Origin: Phoronis australis
Lineage: Eukaryota; Phoronida; Phoronidae
Direction of reading: 5' to 3'
NCBI GenBank assembly: GCA_002633005.1
Contig: NMRA01000301.1
Location: 1-62,000 of the forward strand
DNA length: 62,000 bases
Position 1 is the stretch's first letter, and the number at the start of each line of letters is the position of its first letter. This document shows, piece after piece, positions 11,306 to 22,820 of the stretch. Below the pieces are notes generated by a model that was not told where the DNA came from, searched no databases, and was given only the letters and a program-made list of their open reading frames with translations. Made by a program: the position numbers and the translations under genes.

Positions 11306-11488
11306 GACACTGTGATAGTTTGTAGAACAAACTAACTAAAGCCAAGAATAGCTTACTATTCAATGAAACATGTATAAAAGAAGGTCTGCTACCCAAATAC
11401 ACAAATATACATATGCATTTACATGTTTCATTGAAAAGTAAGCTGTTCTTGGCTTTAATTAGTTTGTACAACAAACTTTCGTAGTGTC
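11306..11488. repeat. Long near-perfect hairpin (about 69-bp arms)
   Basis: The left arm (11306-11374) and right arm (11420-11488) are reverse complements with few mismatches and enclose a 45-base loop. Within each arm AGTTTGTnnAACAAACT is itself palindromic (11317-11333 and 11461-11477). No clear target duplication was seen. It is either a palindromic MITE or a hairpin-RNA source; no transcript evidence is available. Confidence 0.85.
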
Positions 11489-11770
11489 ACTTCCAAACAC
11501 TCCACAAACAGAAAATTTCTCGTTCAGATATTGTTGACAATACCATCTTCAGGTATTTCGAACGTGACTCCTTTCGTTTGAAAATACTCGAAGCTTTAAT
11601 AATAAATGCTCCCTCATATTCGTCTCCTTTCTTCTTGTGTGCACGAATGAAGTAACAAACCAAGAGATACAACAAATAAACAAAAATAGTAGCTATATTT
11701 CGTGACTTCATGTCGCATCGTCAGGCAATGGGTGGAATAAAAATATACAGAGCAAAATAAACAGTAATAA

Positions 11771-11852
11771 GAATGATGATGATCGTCATCGTTATCATAA
11801 TCATCATTGTCATCATCATCGTTATCATCGCCATGGTGACGATGATGACAAT
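11771..11852. repeat. (ATC)n/(GAT)n imperfect microsatellite
   Basis: A run of GATGATGAT..CATCATCATC interrupted by GTT and GTC triplets. It produces a spurious Asp/His-rich frame on the minus strand, which I do not call a gene. Confidence 0.9.
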
Positions 11853-12224
11853 ACTGATAATGTTTACCCAAATTCACCAGTGTCAACTCGGACGGTATTT
11901 CTGTACAAGAGTAATGAACAAAGTGCCGCCCACAGGTGTGTGTTTTCACACCAAAAATAGTCTCCAAACTGATGCCATTTTTGAAAAAATACTGTCTTAA
12001 AGGGTACATTTTCTGAACTTCTGGAACAGAATTGCGAAATTGTGAATTTTTACACAGAATTATTCATTATATAGGTCACTTTTTTGTCCGAGACCATTCT
12101 TAGTACGGCATTTAAAAGTGACTAAGTGTACAAATTTTCGGGGGGCACTCCTCATCCAAAAATACCTCTTCCGTTTCAGATACCACCCGTTCGTGATTTT
12201 GGTCATTTTTGACGTTGGTTTCGT

Positions 12225-12356
12225 AAAGTGTAACAATGCTTCATTTCTCGAATGCGCATTCGACGTAAAATGTAACATTGAAGTAACGTCTTGTAAGAAT
12301 TTAAGAAAGGCTTAGCCACATAAAATGTAAGCGTGACATAAAATATAACATTTCGC
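12225..12356 (+). repeat. Dispersed repeat rich in CGTAAAATGTAACA (copy 2)
   Basis: Contains CGACGTAAAATGTAACATTG, then AAGAAAGGCTTAGCCAC and a second TAAAATGTAA. It matches the order seen in the copy at 10575-10665. Confidence 0.45.
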
Positions 12357-12370
12357 GGCGCATCACAGGT

Positions 12371-12440
12371 ACGTCGTCGTCGTCGTCGTCGTCCGTCGTC
12401 GTCGTCGTCCGTCGTCGTCCGTCGTCGTCGTCGTCGTAGT
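12371..12440. repeat. (CGT)n trinucleotide repeat
   Basis: CGTCGTCGT blocks interrupted by single extra C bases (GTCCGTC) at near-regular intervals, so it is an imperfect trinucleotide array. Confidence 0.95.
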
Positions 12441-13276
12441 AGTTCTACTCGTTATTGAACAAACGTGTTTTTTTATTTCGCTGTTTCGGATTTATAGGTA
12501 TTTGAACGTACCGTAGCCAACAGAGTTCGGTAAGCCAATTTACCAAGGTCGGTCGCGGGAGCTTGGGTTCTGTTCTGAGATAAACATTCGAATTATTATT
12601 CCATGTAAAAAAAGACAGGGGAACATACAAGCAGCTGTGTGTTGTAATTTTAGAGTTGCGATTTAGATTTTTTGAGTTCTAAACACACAATACGCTTGTT
12701 ATCCCAGTCAGTGGCTCGGAACCCGATCAGGCCGGTCGCGCCCGGACTAAGACATCACAAACATAACTAGCCAAAGTTACAAACTAAACTTACAGTCCCG
12801 AAAAGGCTGAACTAGTGAGCCAAAGAATTACTGTGCACGTGATTATTTTGGCGAATTAACCGCAAAACGGGGAATCTACTTACAACTGTACTCGTCGGGG
12901 GCCGCGAAGTCCGGCTCCCCTTCCACAGAACCGTCAGGGCAAAAGCTGTACAGTTACAATGAGTCCAAATAAAGATTCCCCTAACATCTGACCAAGGGAT
13001 ATAAAATCAAGTTATTGTTTCACACTAGCTTTTTGCCAGCAAACATTGAATTACCATGCGCTCACATGGCCTCGGTGTTCTGTCAAATAGCTTTATTGCA
13101 TCTTAAGCCGGTAACGCAACGGTTTTTTACTGCTGGCTTTTTGAATCATTTGCACTCACGAACACTCAAAATTCATTACAAATTGTATGTAATAAGACAA
13201 ACTTTGTTTGAATTTATAAAAGCATTGGTTAGGGTGAGAATATTTCATTTTGAAACAGAACGCAGACTAATAAACA

Positions 13277-13430
13277 TCAACATAGCTACTCGGAATCTAC
13301 TGAAACGAGTGTCCATCCGTCGCAGACGTCACAGGTCGATCGTTAGGTTTCACAGGCTATCAGTTCGAACCGAAGTACACTGCTCAAGAATTACTAGAGA
13401 GGCGTCGTGAACGTGTACACTCAACGGGAT
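13277..13430 (+). pseudogene. P2X7-intracellular-domain-like fragment
   Basis: One frame reads GFTGYQFEPKYTAQELLERR (from 13346; GYQFEP at 13355-13372). It resembles the GYxFEPxYTxxEL lead-in of invertebrate proteins annotated as P2X purinoceptor 7-like, which carry the zinc-binding P2X7 cytosolic (ballast) domain without the channel. The expected Cys-rich part (WCxCGxC) is absent. The initiator seen in the other copy (ATGGCAACTCG) is ATAGCTACTCG here. The family call rests on a short motif. Confidence 0.4.
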
Positions 13431-13636
13431 ATATGAAAACTTCCAAAAACTGTTTGAAAGACTTGTCAGTGCGCTAACTCCACGGTAGTGGAAACGACTG
13501 ACGCTTGCATACGGTGTCACGAAATTCAGCAAGTGACACGCCTTCTTAGAAAAGCACAGTGTGTCTCTCGGACCTTCCCGATTTTGCTCTGCATCTAAAA
13601 ACAGGTGTGCTTACATTTTTAAGGGCTGCGAAAATA

Positions 13637-13687
13637 ATGGCGAAAACGTCCTACACCCAGAGGACCAAGGAGAATCTTGACGAACTA
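13637..13687 (+). other. Possible mini first exon (ATG plus strong donor)
   Basis: An ATG opens a 17-codon frame, MAKTSYTQRTKENLDEL, directly followed by GTAAGT. It lies inside the older TTAA element, in DNA missing from the younger copy. It could be an exon of an intact ancestral transposon gene or chance. Confidence 0.25.
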
Positions 13688-14339
13688 GTAAGTCCTCAAA
13701 CAGTTTATATAAACGTTATGTGGTAATACCTTGAGTTTCAACTGTAGTTGGCCATGAAAACATAAACAATTACAATTAAAAAACAATTCTCCATAATGAA
13801 AACCTGATCAAGAACTTATCCGCGTTTCTTTGTCTCTTGCCCGCTGAAGGCAAACACACTAGGCACAGCTTCTGACTTCATCCTCAGTCTCTTTTTTTCG
13901 CTGGTATGAGCTGTTTGTAAGCTGGCATTCGTCATTGAAATCATTGTCGACAAAATGCCGGCCACGGTCACAGAGATATTTCACGACCTCATACTTGGTA
14001 TTAACGGCGTACTTTTCATTCTTCACTGCCGCGAGGTACATACTGTACTTTCGAAGAATTACGAGCTCTCGAGAAAATCGAAAAAAGTATACAACCGCAT
14101 TCCTCGCACCTTAAAGTGTACACAACATGACTCTAGTACCTCAAAATAAATTTTATTATTATATCTTACTAGATTTCAGTGCCTTTAGTGCACAGCTCAT
14201 AAAGAAACACGCAAAAATTAAAAAAATAATAATTATGTACAACGTCATGGGTTGGACCCAAGTCGTTCGCCACACTGTTCGGATCAGAGACATAGTGTAT
14301 AGAGTGAAGAGAAAGCAAAGTACATTTAGTGTCGAGAAG

Positions 14340-14600
14340 TTTCGTAGAGGGATCAAAAGATGTGTTTCCGGAGGCTGCAGCAACAGCAGCCAGGCAGAGA
14401 ACGCCTCGGTGTTCCGAAGGACACCAAAGTTGCGCGGAAGTGGCATCGCTTCGTGCGCCGAACGAGAGTGTGGGACGTCATCGTGGCCGGACCAAGCGAT
14501 TCGGTCCGGGGCCACTCTGTGTTCTGCCCACTTTGAGGACTCGTGTTTCGACTCCAGTCACAGGAGACGTTACGATGAAGGCCTGCTACAATAAAGGACA
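14340..14600 (+). pseudogene. THAP-type zinc finger, frameshifted
   Basis: The C2-CH layout of THAP DNA-binding domains is visible: CVSGGC (C-x4-C, 14361-14378), then LCSAHFEDSCF (C-x2-H, from 14517), with the usual HF pair. Both ends are in one frame. The middle block resembles THAP only in another frame (VPKDTKVARKWHRFVRR, about 14410-14460), so there are two compensating indels. Two AATAAA motifs follow (14590-14595, 14600-14605). It is probably the N-terminal DNA-binding finger of the element's transposase; no DDE core remains. Confidence 0.75.
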
Positions 14601-14635
14601 ATAAATATCATTCAGAAACATCTGCAGCTCTTAAT

Positions 14636-14885
14636 TCAGGATCGTCCGTTGGATGACTGGGTTGACTTGCTGAGCCCGAGGCCGCTTCTCTCGGTCGCGG
14701 GAGGATCCAGTTCGTAAGGCTCAAAGTAGAAAAGTACGCGCTGCCGGAAGCACATTTAACTTATTCTCGCTTTCGTGCAACCCCATTTCCTCATCCTGGC
14801 CACCATTCCCGTACGTTCCTTCATAGTATTCGTTCAATTCTAGCTCATAATCGTCGTCGATTTCAAATTTCCTGCTCTCCGCCAT
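14636..14885 (-). pseudogene. P2X7-like N-terminal exon, one frameshift
   Basis: The minus-strand ATG at 14885 opens MAESRKFEIDDDYELELNEY, an acidic run of 50-odd codons. After one frame change near 14733 it reads FYFEPYELDPPATERSGLGL and stops at 14636. The FEPYELDP segment matches the (P/G)Yx(F/Y)EP lead-in of P2X7-like intracellular-domain proteins of invertebrates. The Cys-rich domain itself is missing. It faces the THAP relic, 36 bases from it. It could instead be an unrelated acidic transposon protein. Confidence 0.45.
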
Positions 14886-15292
14886 TGCTCAATGCTAGTC
14901 ACTGATCTCTTGTGTTCAACCCATGACGTCACATGGCGGGAAATGTGAAAATTAGCAAAATTGAAAGAAAAATCAAAATTTCGGCTAATTACACATAATA
15001 AACATGGGTTTAGCTAAATTTTACGTCATACATTTAGTCTGTGGCCACCGGTAATTCAAAATGTGCAAAAATCCATGGTGTGTACTGTTTAAGTTCGCAC
15101 AAACGGGAACGATACACCACACCACAGCGGTACTCACTCTGCTGAAGAACGCCTTCCTCACAGCTGAACGCGACACCTCTCGACGAGGTAAGATCGATCG
15201 TATACGAGATGATGTGGATATAGACCGATTAGACGGCAAAAACGACTAATTAAATCGGGTGGCATTGTCCTTTAAATAGGTTCCAATAATCA

Positions 15293-16755
15293 ACATTTGC
15301 GATATTGTGAGAAACGTCCTGACAGCTATGGATGTACGGAAGGGATAGTTTTTGAAACGACGGTTTTGAGGTTTAAAATATTGTTCATACGTGCTCCAAC
15401 ATCATAAAATGGTTATTTCTGAAGAATCGAAAAGCATGGTATTGTTTGTGATATAACCGTGTATTGGAGAAATAAGAAGCCCGCGAAACGATAAGATGTA
15501 TTTTGTCATTAGATTTTTTCAACTATCGCCAGCAGCCGTCGATGTAAGAAACTTTGATTTCCCCCTTTTGTGTGGAGCAGGATCCCATTCCAATAAAACT
15601 GGCTGTCTCAGTGAAAACAAATCTTAAATTTCAGCCAATTTCAAGATAAAATATATATTGGTCTGTAGACCGTGTCAAGAAAGATATTATGAGTTCGATT
15701 TAAATTTTTCACATAAGTTTTGTCTTAATTTCTGCTATCTTGTCGGAAGTGGTAGTTTCAAAGTTTGAAAGTTGAGGCAAATCTTAGATTCAAGTTAAAA
15801 ATGAGCTTAAACCAGTTTCTTGGAACGGGAATCCGGGCAATTATCGCATTAGCGAACACTTCAAGGCAATAACACACTGGCTCAAATAAGTAAAACAATC
15901 GTGGCCTAGCGGTTGATTTTTCGCAAAATGTTCTAATGATACCTTACTCCCATATGCATTCGACGTAAATTGTAACAACTACATGAAAAGTAACAACTTG
16001 TTGCATCTTAGGAGAGGCATTGGTAGCGATATCTATCTTTATATAGAGACAACTGATTGAAATTTGTCGATCTTCATGTGAATAAATGTACCACGTTTAA
16101 TTAGTGTTTTCTGCCAGAACAATTAGTGTCAATTTATTCTAAAAACGAGACAGCGAAAACACAAAACGTCAAGAGCGTAGCGAATTTTTTTCTACAAAAT
16201 CTACACCGTCACGTTTTTCCACGTGTGTGGGTGGGCGCAGGTTGTTACAGACCGGTGCTAATAGCTTTCGGTGCGACGATAGACTGAAGACTGGCGGGTT
16301 CGAGTTAATCCGTTATTAATCCCGACCGCACGTTCACAAGCCTACTCAAACAAAACGTCCGACGTAATGTCTGTTTATGCTCAAGCCAGTGGTGTGAAGC
16401 CTTGACTTGCGATGAACTTCTGAGACACGTTCAGCAACTGTTACACTCGTCGATTCAATAACTTGGTGTCTCTATAGCGGGCTCTCTATTGACCATTGCT
16501 GTACATGTAACTGCTGATTCTCTTCACTGCAACTCAACTATAATTCTGATAAACTTTCTTGAACTGACTTGATCTTCTCTTGAACTGACTTGATCTGACT
16601 AACACAAACCCGTGCTTGTGTATTCATAGCCTAATGCAGGGTTATGGAACTTTTCATCAATTCAAGCACATTCTAGAACTTTCCTGAATGACCTGAATCT
16701 ACCCAACCATTCTACAAACACACACTAGTCTCAAGAATATTCCAGACTGCATTAA
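15293..16755. other. No gene; one dispersed repeat copy
   Basis: Contains a third CGTAAAATGTAACA-type copy (about 15955-16020) and a two-unit tandem of TTGAACTGACTTGATC (16556-16602). A tRNA-like GGGTTCGAGTTAATCC near 16300 has no convincing A box. Confidence 0.5.
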
Positions 16756-19317
16756 AGTCCTTCTCTCACGCGTTGTTAACCCTTATTACATGGTTAGAGG
16801 ATGTTATAAGGATCCAAGAAGTACCTACCCCATAACTAATACACGATCCGTACTCGAAAAAAGTTTAATTGAACGCGCCACTCACGATTCGCACCCGAAG
16901 AACCACCGCCATTTTGAACTTGCCGCGAACCCGGAAGTACTGTACAATTCATTCAGGAACCCAGGCCGAGAAAACGCCGGTGCGACTGGAGCAGTGCCTG
17001 TACTGTTACCAGCCAGCAAACGGGGATAAAATAATCGACAGCGCGACTTACTTTTAATAAAATCAAACTACGGACAATCTTATAGAATTTGCTGAAGAAA
17101 TGTGGCTAATAAATTTTGACAGAAATTATTTTGCAGGACTCTAGACCGCTGCCTATCGGACCCGGTGCGGATCGAGACCAGACACTGGCGAACGGTATAT
17201 GCATGCGGATGCAAGCTGTTTTGGCGAAGTAAAATGATCAAATCATAAATGCTGCATATATTCAAGGGTAGTTTCAGACACTTGCATGAAATTACGGGCT
17301 GGTTAGTCCTGTGTCACACTGCCGCGGCAGACCTTAGTTAGCCTCAGTCACCAGCTACCAGTGAAGACTATCGTCAAAACACAGCTTGTTAGTAGGCCTA
17401 TACAGCTTTGCGCCAAGGCTACCCTTAGGCCTAACTGGTCGCTGGCCACAGCCCTCGCTCAAACGAGGCTTATTTAGAACTTGGGTACTTCTGGCGAACT
17501 GCGCAAAGTTGTTGGCTTTCAATAGACATTTTCCCAGACTTTGTATGAGCGCACCAAGACTAAAAGAATGCGGGGCTGGAATTTTTGGGAATGTCTATCT
17601 TTTACTATAAGATTCATGTATGTTCAGAGCTATGAATTGCAGACTCTAAATTTTGGTACTTCCTGTCTTCTAGTGGAATATTGTCTAATTTTATACTTTT
17701 TTTCGGAATTCGTGCTTCTGTGACTGAGGCAGACCTTTTTCCAGTTCTCCAAAAAGGGGGCTCGTTCGAGCACATAAGTATGACAAGTCCAATACAGCAT
17801 GTTATCATTTTTATTCATTAACCCAAAATGATTCAAACTTTTAACATAATAAGTAACTTAAAATGCACAATACTTTACAACATTTAGCATTACAAACACT
17901 ATTGAACAGCAACAATTTCCATGATATGAAAGTGGACAAACATGTAACTATTACCATGGTGACGGAATAGCGTTTCCTTGCACCAGAATTTAACGAGCAT
18001 CATTTAAAAAATATGAAGTTGCAAGGAACAAGAATTAGAGGCTTGAAGCTACACAATCCAACATACAGTAGCTTATTTCTCGAATTAAAAATATTCATAT
18101 TGTTGACTTGGTTACCTGCATTAAGAAGCAATAAGTTACAAAACATGACTTGAAAGCAATTGAGAATTAAAATTTAAAAAATATGAATCATTTTGTGACA
18201 CCTAATCAAGCCTTGAACAGCAGTTGACAGTCAAACAAAAAACATTTTAAAATTATTTCAACATTTTTTTTAGTTTAGTGTAAGATCACCTGAATGGGAA
18301 ATTTACAGTGAAATAATTCAAATATATGTAATATTTTTGCACAAAAACACGAAAATTGAACAAAGTTTCTTTTTTTAACAACGTTTGTCAAAATGTATCA
18401 ACGTTAAATATTCACAAATTACAAAGTAACCGATTGAACATGCCTTTCAGTTCAGCAAAAGTCGCCATGTTGCCGGTGCCGCCAGAAATGAGACGAAGTC
18501 CAACGGGAATTGTGAGCACATTTATCACTTAATGAGTAACAACCGCGAGGCTGAAATTTGGTGAATAGTGTTAAATCGTGCAGAATAGTAAGTAAAGCTA
18601 TGTCTAACTAAATTTCTCCGTAATTTGTATGCGAAAACAATTTACACAAAGTTTTAAACTCGTAACTTATCCCGCTGTCCTCCAATATGGCCGACGCGAT
18701 CCAAACAAAGTGACCCAAATTTCCCTACAAAACTTGCAATAACTTTACACTGCTTGCCCCGATTTTGATATTTTTCGATTTTTATTGAGTATAATGCACT
18801 ACCTTTCCGATGATAGCAAAGTACTTTTTCAAAACGAGAAAAAAATAAAACCGAAAAAAATAGGTTCGACCCATATTGGTTCCTAGGTTCGACCGGCCTA
18901 CGTAAGGAACTAAACACCAAATATTTTAACATACTAAGTACGCGTAACATTCCAAAAAACATCAAAGACCACTAACTACAAACTATAAATACACTACATA
19001 TGCAAACGAAGCACGAGATATTACTAACAAAACAAAATAATGAAGACTTTTCGAGCAAGCCATAGCATATTCAGTTACAAGGAAAAAATGGCGGCTTTCA
19101 GGACAAGTTCCTGAACTGATGAGCCGGAAATGTGGGTACGGAAATAACCGATGACAACCGGTAATCATACGCTCAGAAAGAAGGGTCAAATACTGTTCAA
19201 AAATCGCTTTTGGCAAGAAAGGCGAAAAGAATATAAAGAAAGGGTGTCGAAAATAAGATTTTATGCAGTAAGTATTTTCGGATACTGGAACCACATGGGA
19301 AGTTTGAGAGAAGGACT
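16756..19317. mobile_element. TTAA element family A/B, copy A (2.56 kb)
   Basis: Flanked by TTAA (16752-16755 and 19318-19321), with a perfect 13-bp terminal inverted repeat AGTCCTTCTCTCA. It matches the reverse complement of 30160-32944 along its whole length by eye; landmarks are ACGCGTTGTTAACCC, GGTTCGACCGGCCTACG and GCTTGCCCCGATT. Short frames shared by both copies (MVRGCYKD.RSTYPITNTR near 16790) suggest former coding sequence or a recent common source. No transposase domain was recognised. Superfamily was assigned only from TTAA. Confidence 0.85.
17544..17777. mobile_element. ATGCGCGCACC MITE, old copy inside copy A
   Basis: The left end is ATGAGCGCACCAAG; the right end, on the other strand, is TATGTGCTCGAACGAGC. 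The equivalent insertion is present in copy B (31954-32143), so it predates the separation of A and B. The copies differ by an indel of roughly 45 bp. Confidence 0.65.
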
Positions 19318-19342
19318 TTAATCACTGTCATGCTAGAATCTT

Positions 19343-19470
19343 CTAGAAATTTCCACACAATACTGTAGTAAACAAATTACATCATCACTGTTCTGACCTC
19401 AGTCTACTAGAAAGTTCCATACTATTCGGTAGTAAACAAATTACATCATCATTGTACTTAACTCAGGGGT
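19343..19470. repeat. Two-unit tandem repeat, 64-bp period
   Basis: Each unit runs CTAGAAA(T/G)TTCCA..GTAGTAAACAAATTACATCATCA..CTCAG. It directly follows the right TTAA of copy A. A partial TCTAGAACTTTCC also lies left of copy A (16671), so the element may have landed in such a repeat. Confidence 0.8.
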
Positions 19471-21099
19471 CATACCAATCAAACAGAATAACAAAACAAA
19501 ACAATACAACTAAAAATACTGTCAGACTATATTCTGACACACTAATTTCACGTTCCGAACAGTTCACTGGTAGGAAATTAGTCTGACACAAACGACACCA
19601 CGTTATATCACAGTGCTTAATACGCACGTGAGTATTACCGAACGTACAGGTGAGAAGAGGCGCACTAAGTGCATCATTGGTTCAAATCGCTGTTGAATAC
19701 TCACCGATGCCAGCTAATGGTTCCACGTCTTTAATAAGATAACAATCTTCACGAAGTGAAGCCCAACACGGTGACCGTCCTTAAAAGCTATGCACACCAG
19801 AGCTTGAACAAATGTTTGTCACTTTCATGTACGTATCTTTATGTACATGGAAAAAGCCTTCATTCGGTGTCAAGTAGTTAATGCGCTCATTAATTTGTTC
19901 TTATCTTTATTATGTGGTACTTTAACTTTTGTGCTCGATAGCAAATATTAACTTTCTGAATGACTTTTCTCAGATAACACCCGAGCAGTGACCCCATATC
20001 TACAGCACACATCACGAATTTTTACCGACCGGGCGGCTAGGAGTCAATCACCGGCCGTTAACAGGTCGGCAAATTAAGTTTTAGTTCTAGTGTGACTCAT
20101 GTTGTGTTAACGTGTGCGGTAATTACGAGTAACAAGTTGCATTGTAGATTAATGCCTTCTTCAATAGGGATATATCGTTTAATTGAAACAGCTGTTAGTC
20201 TCATAACTCGATGTAATCAGGAGACCACGTGACCACCCACTAGGCAATGATGACACTATTCAGTGTGTTCCTATACATTGCCATCTATTGTAAAACTTGG
20301 ACGAGACCAAAGAAATTCAACCGAATTTCCAAGATAATAGGTCTGTCGTCGTTGAGGCGTTGAACGTTTAGCCCGTCTTTATAGTACAGACGTTATCACT
20401 TTGAAGGACCAATGCTTGGAGATGATGACGTTGTGTCCTGGGGTGAAAAGTTCCCGACATGGTAACTTTTTGAACCTGACTTATAAATTTTTTAGTTTAA
20501 TTTTGATCCTAAAGTGAAGATTTGTTGGTCCTCACGTGATAAATTATAGGTCTTGACCTGGTGTCCTTTGGTCAAGGAGTTTTTTGGTCAGCTGTGTGAA
20601 AACAATCTCAATGTATTGGACTGTTTTAAGTCTTGCTTAAGTACATGTAAAAGTTCTGGTTTTGAGATACTTATTTTTGGTTTTAATCTTGCATAGAAAA
20701 TATATGTTCTTAAATGTTTCCACTTTGTCCTAGCTTCCATAAATGTGAGCCGAGCAGGTTGTGTGGCGTCGTACTTTGTAACTTCTTGCATAAATCTCTT
20801 TGTGAGTTAGTAATACTATGAACAATTTGTTGTGTGCTTCTTTTGTATGAATGTATCTTTTGTAGATGCCTGGTGTAGATGGCTCAATGAGATATTACTG
20901 TATGCAGCCATATTATCCTGTAGTCTTTACAACTATGTATCTTAATCCATGCCTGTAATAGAGGTACTCCCATGAACATCAAGCATTTGTATGTTCTTAT
21001 TCTATACATAGGGAGTGCTACGAGCGTACAATTACTTTCGCAGTGGCTCATACCAAACGGATTCACTAAGACCATTAAATGTTTTTGCAACTGCCGATT
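19471..21099. other. No gene recognised
   Basis: Unremarkable DNA; small palindromes only (for example GTCAGACTATATTCTGAC near 19530). Confidence 0.4.
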
Positions 21100-22820
21100 T
21101 GCACATTAAGCAAGCATATTACCTCACACCTGATCTCAATAAAACTTGCTATCAATCATGGTAGAAAAAATTATTTGTACCATTGCCACAAGACATTAAC
21201 AAAACCGGTCAGTGTCTGTAACCGTTCTGGCTACATTGTTGAACGTCAGTCGAAATCAATTTTTGTTACACTGATTCATGCCAAAGGTTTGAAAGCGCGT
21301 CCCCTTAACAGTTTTGTCTTGACCTGGTGACCACCAGAAGCGAGGCATTAAACTTATACAAGTTGCTTTTAACCTGTCCCACAGAACTGAAGATTGTATC
21401 CGTTTTCGTTTGCGAGAGTGTTCTTTTTGAATCACTGTTTTAATCATTTTTCTGCTCTACATGTAAACTCAGACTACCTGGGAACTTTTATTTAGTGTTA
21501 CATGTACCGAGTCTCTCGGAAGATTTTACCCCTTGGAGTAGACCCGAAACGCGAAGTATTGCGTTCTTACTTCAAAGGGCTCGGAAGGCTCTAGCCTAGG
21601 TGCGAAGCTGTTTACTAAACTAGATATACAACTTTGCGCCGATGTGCGTATAAACTGACCAAATAAAATCTTCCTTTATTATTATTATTATTTACCGGCG
21701 TTGCAAAAACGGGTTTTATACCGTCCTTCTGCTGCTAACATTGTGGTGTGACAATTGGGGCCGGCTTTCGGCGCTATCAAATATTGCGTCACCTACTGTA
21801 CTAGCCAGTTTCTTTTTCCCACATTCTCCAATCAAACGTTCTGCCACGAGGTTAAGTAAACGTCACAACAAATGATCAGAATTGGTTTCACTTAATAATA
21901 TGTTTTTAGAATTTGATATCCGTAAATCGAATTTTAGAAAAGAATTTGCTGCGATGTTGTCATCATCTCATGGGAGATGATGAAATTGGACCGTGAAACT
22001 AATGTACTCTTTTCAAGACGACGACATACCCTTCTTTGCTACAAAAGTCGGAGAATTACGCGAGAAAATGACGGCTGTAACGGGCAAGTTGAGTATCTTC
22101 CAGATTTTACATGCGCACCTGCCGGTCTTTAGCTCATGTTAATTAAAGTTTCATGACGAGGTGACGAAACTATCCGGGCTGTGAGCAAATTCGAGGTCTG
22201 TCGGAGCTCAGTACACCGTAGCACCTTGCTGTATTTTGATGATAGTCTTCATACAGCTAGCTGGCTATATACGAAGGGTCTAACTTCGAAACTATTTATT
22301 TTTCCGAAAGTGACAACAAATTGAGAATGATGATGGATCATGTCTAACACTATAACCGATCACATTCCTCCGTTTTCATGTGCCCGTGATCTGAATATCT
22401 GCACTATGTTCAACCCATTGTTCATGTTGGTCCTAAAATATTTTTTGTTCTATTGCTGTACCGACATATTAAGAAACTGTACTAAAATAAACAATAATTG
22501 TCTGTGGGGAAGCGCAATATACAGCCTGATGAAGTGATGAGCAAGAGCAATATGAGCGCAAATGCGTGCTATTTGTTGAGCATTCCCCGGCATGAAAACA
22601 CCAGATGTGGTAAAACATCCAGCGTTGTATTCTGATTTTTATAAAATTGAACTGTAACATTGTAAATTTCTTGGTTGTTGATACTTTTTATGCATAATGT
22701 ACATGTATAAAAAGTCTCGTATCTACAGTTCGAAATTGCGTTTCCACGATATCATTCAACGTTTCATTTCACCACGCCGTCAGCAATTCAACATAAAGAT
22801 TACATGGTGCAATTTAACAT
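21100..22820. repeat. 1.7-kb direct duplication, unit 1
   Basis: Matches 23305-25010 in order and orientation. Shared landmarks are TATCAATCATGG, CATTGCCACAAGAC, GATTCATGCCAAAGGTTTGAAA, GGGCTCGGAAGGCTCTA, TACAACTTTGCGCCGATGTG, TCGGAGCTCAGTAC and GCATAATGTACATGTATAA. No shared open frame and no terminal repeats were seen. It may be a segmental duplication of non-coding DNA, two copies of an unknown repeat, or long terminal repeats with a short interior. Confidence 0.8.

Larger units (their letters stand above)
14115..15088. mobile_element. TTAA-flanked element with THAP and P2X7-like relics (Kolobok-like)
   Basis: Flanked by TTAA on both sides (14111-14114 and 15089-15092). Its ends are inverted repeats: AGTGTACACAACATG at the left and, on the opposite strand, ACAGTACACACCATG at the right (12 of 15 match). 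Removing it with one TTAA restores CGCACC-TTAA-GTTCGCAC, which aligns with the uninterrupted CGCAGTTGCTTAGTTCGGAC of the related copy near 29920. Inside are a plus-strand THAP finger and a minus-strand P2X7-like exon facing each other. TTAA target sites together with a THAP finger are the hallmark of the Kolobok superfamily; piggyBac also uses TTAA but normally lacks THAP. Confidence 0.85.
12560..15271 (+). mobile_element. Older copy of the P2X7-like TTAA element (interrupted)
   Basis: The sequence follows 28860-30136 in order over its whole length: ..TTTTTTGAGTTCTAAACAC.., GTGCACGTGATTAT, CTCGTCGGGGGCCGCGAA, GCTGGCATTCG.., and the final AAATCGGGTGGCATT..CCT before TTAA (15272-15275). It differs by extra DNA at about 13430-13910 and by a complete 974-bp insertion (14115-15088). 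No left terminal repeat was found; homology fades near 12560, where the (CGT)n tract and an unrelated block begin. This copy is the older or more decayed of the two. Confidence 0.75.

Noticed and set aside
11614-12009. 131-codon minus frame with an Asp/His run
   Set aside because: Translation of the (GAT)n microsatellite.
11997-12050. TTAAAGGGTACATTTTC as left end of the older P2X7-like element
   Set aside because: It resembles only the first bases of the terminal repeat, and the following 500 bp do not align with the younger copy.
16240-16330. tRNA-like GGGTTCGAGTTAATCC
   Set aside because: B box only; no A box at the right spacing.
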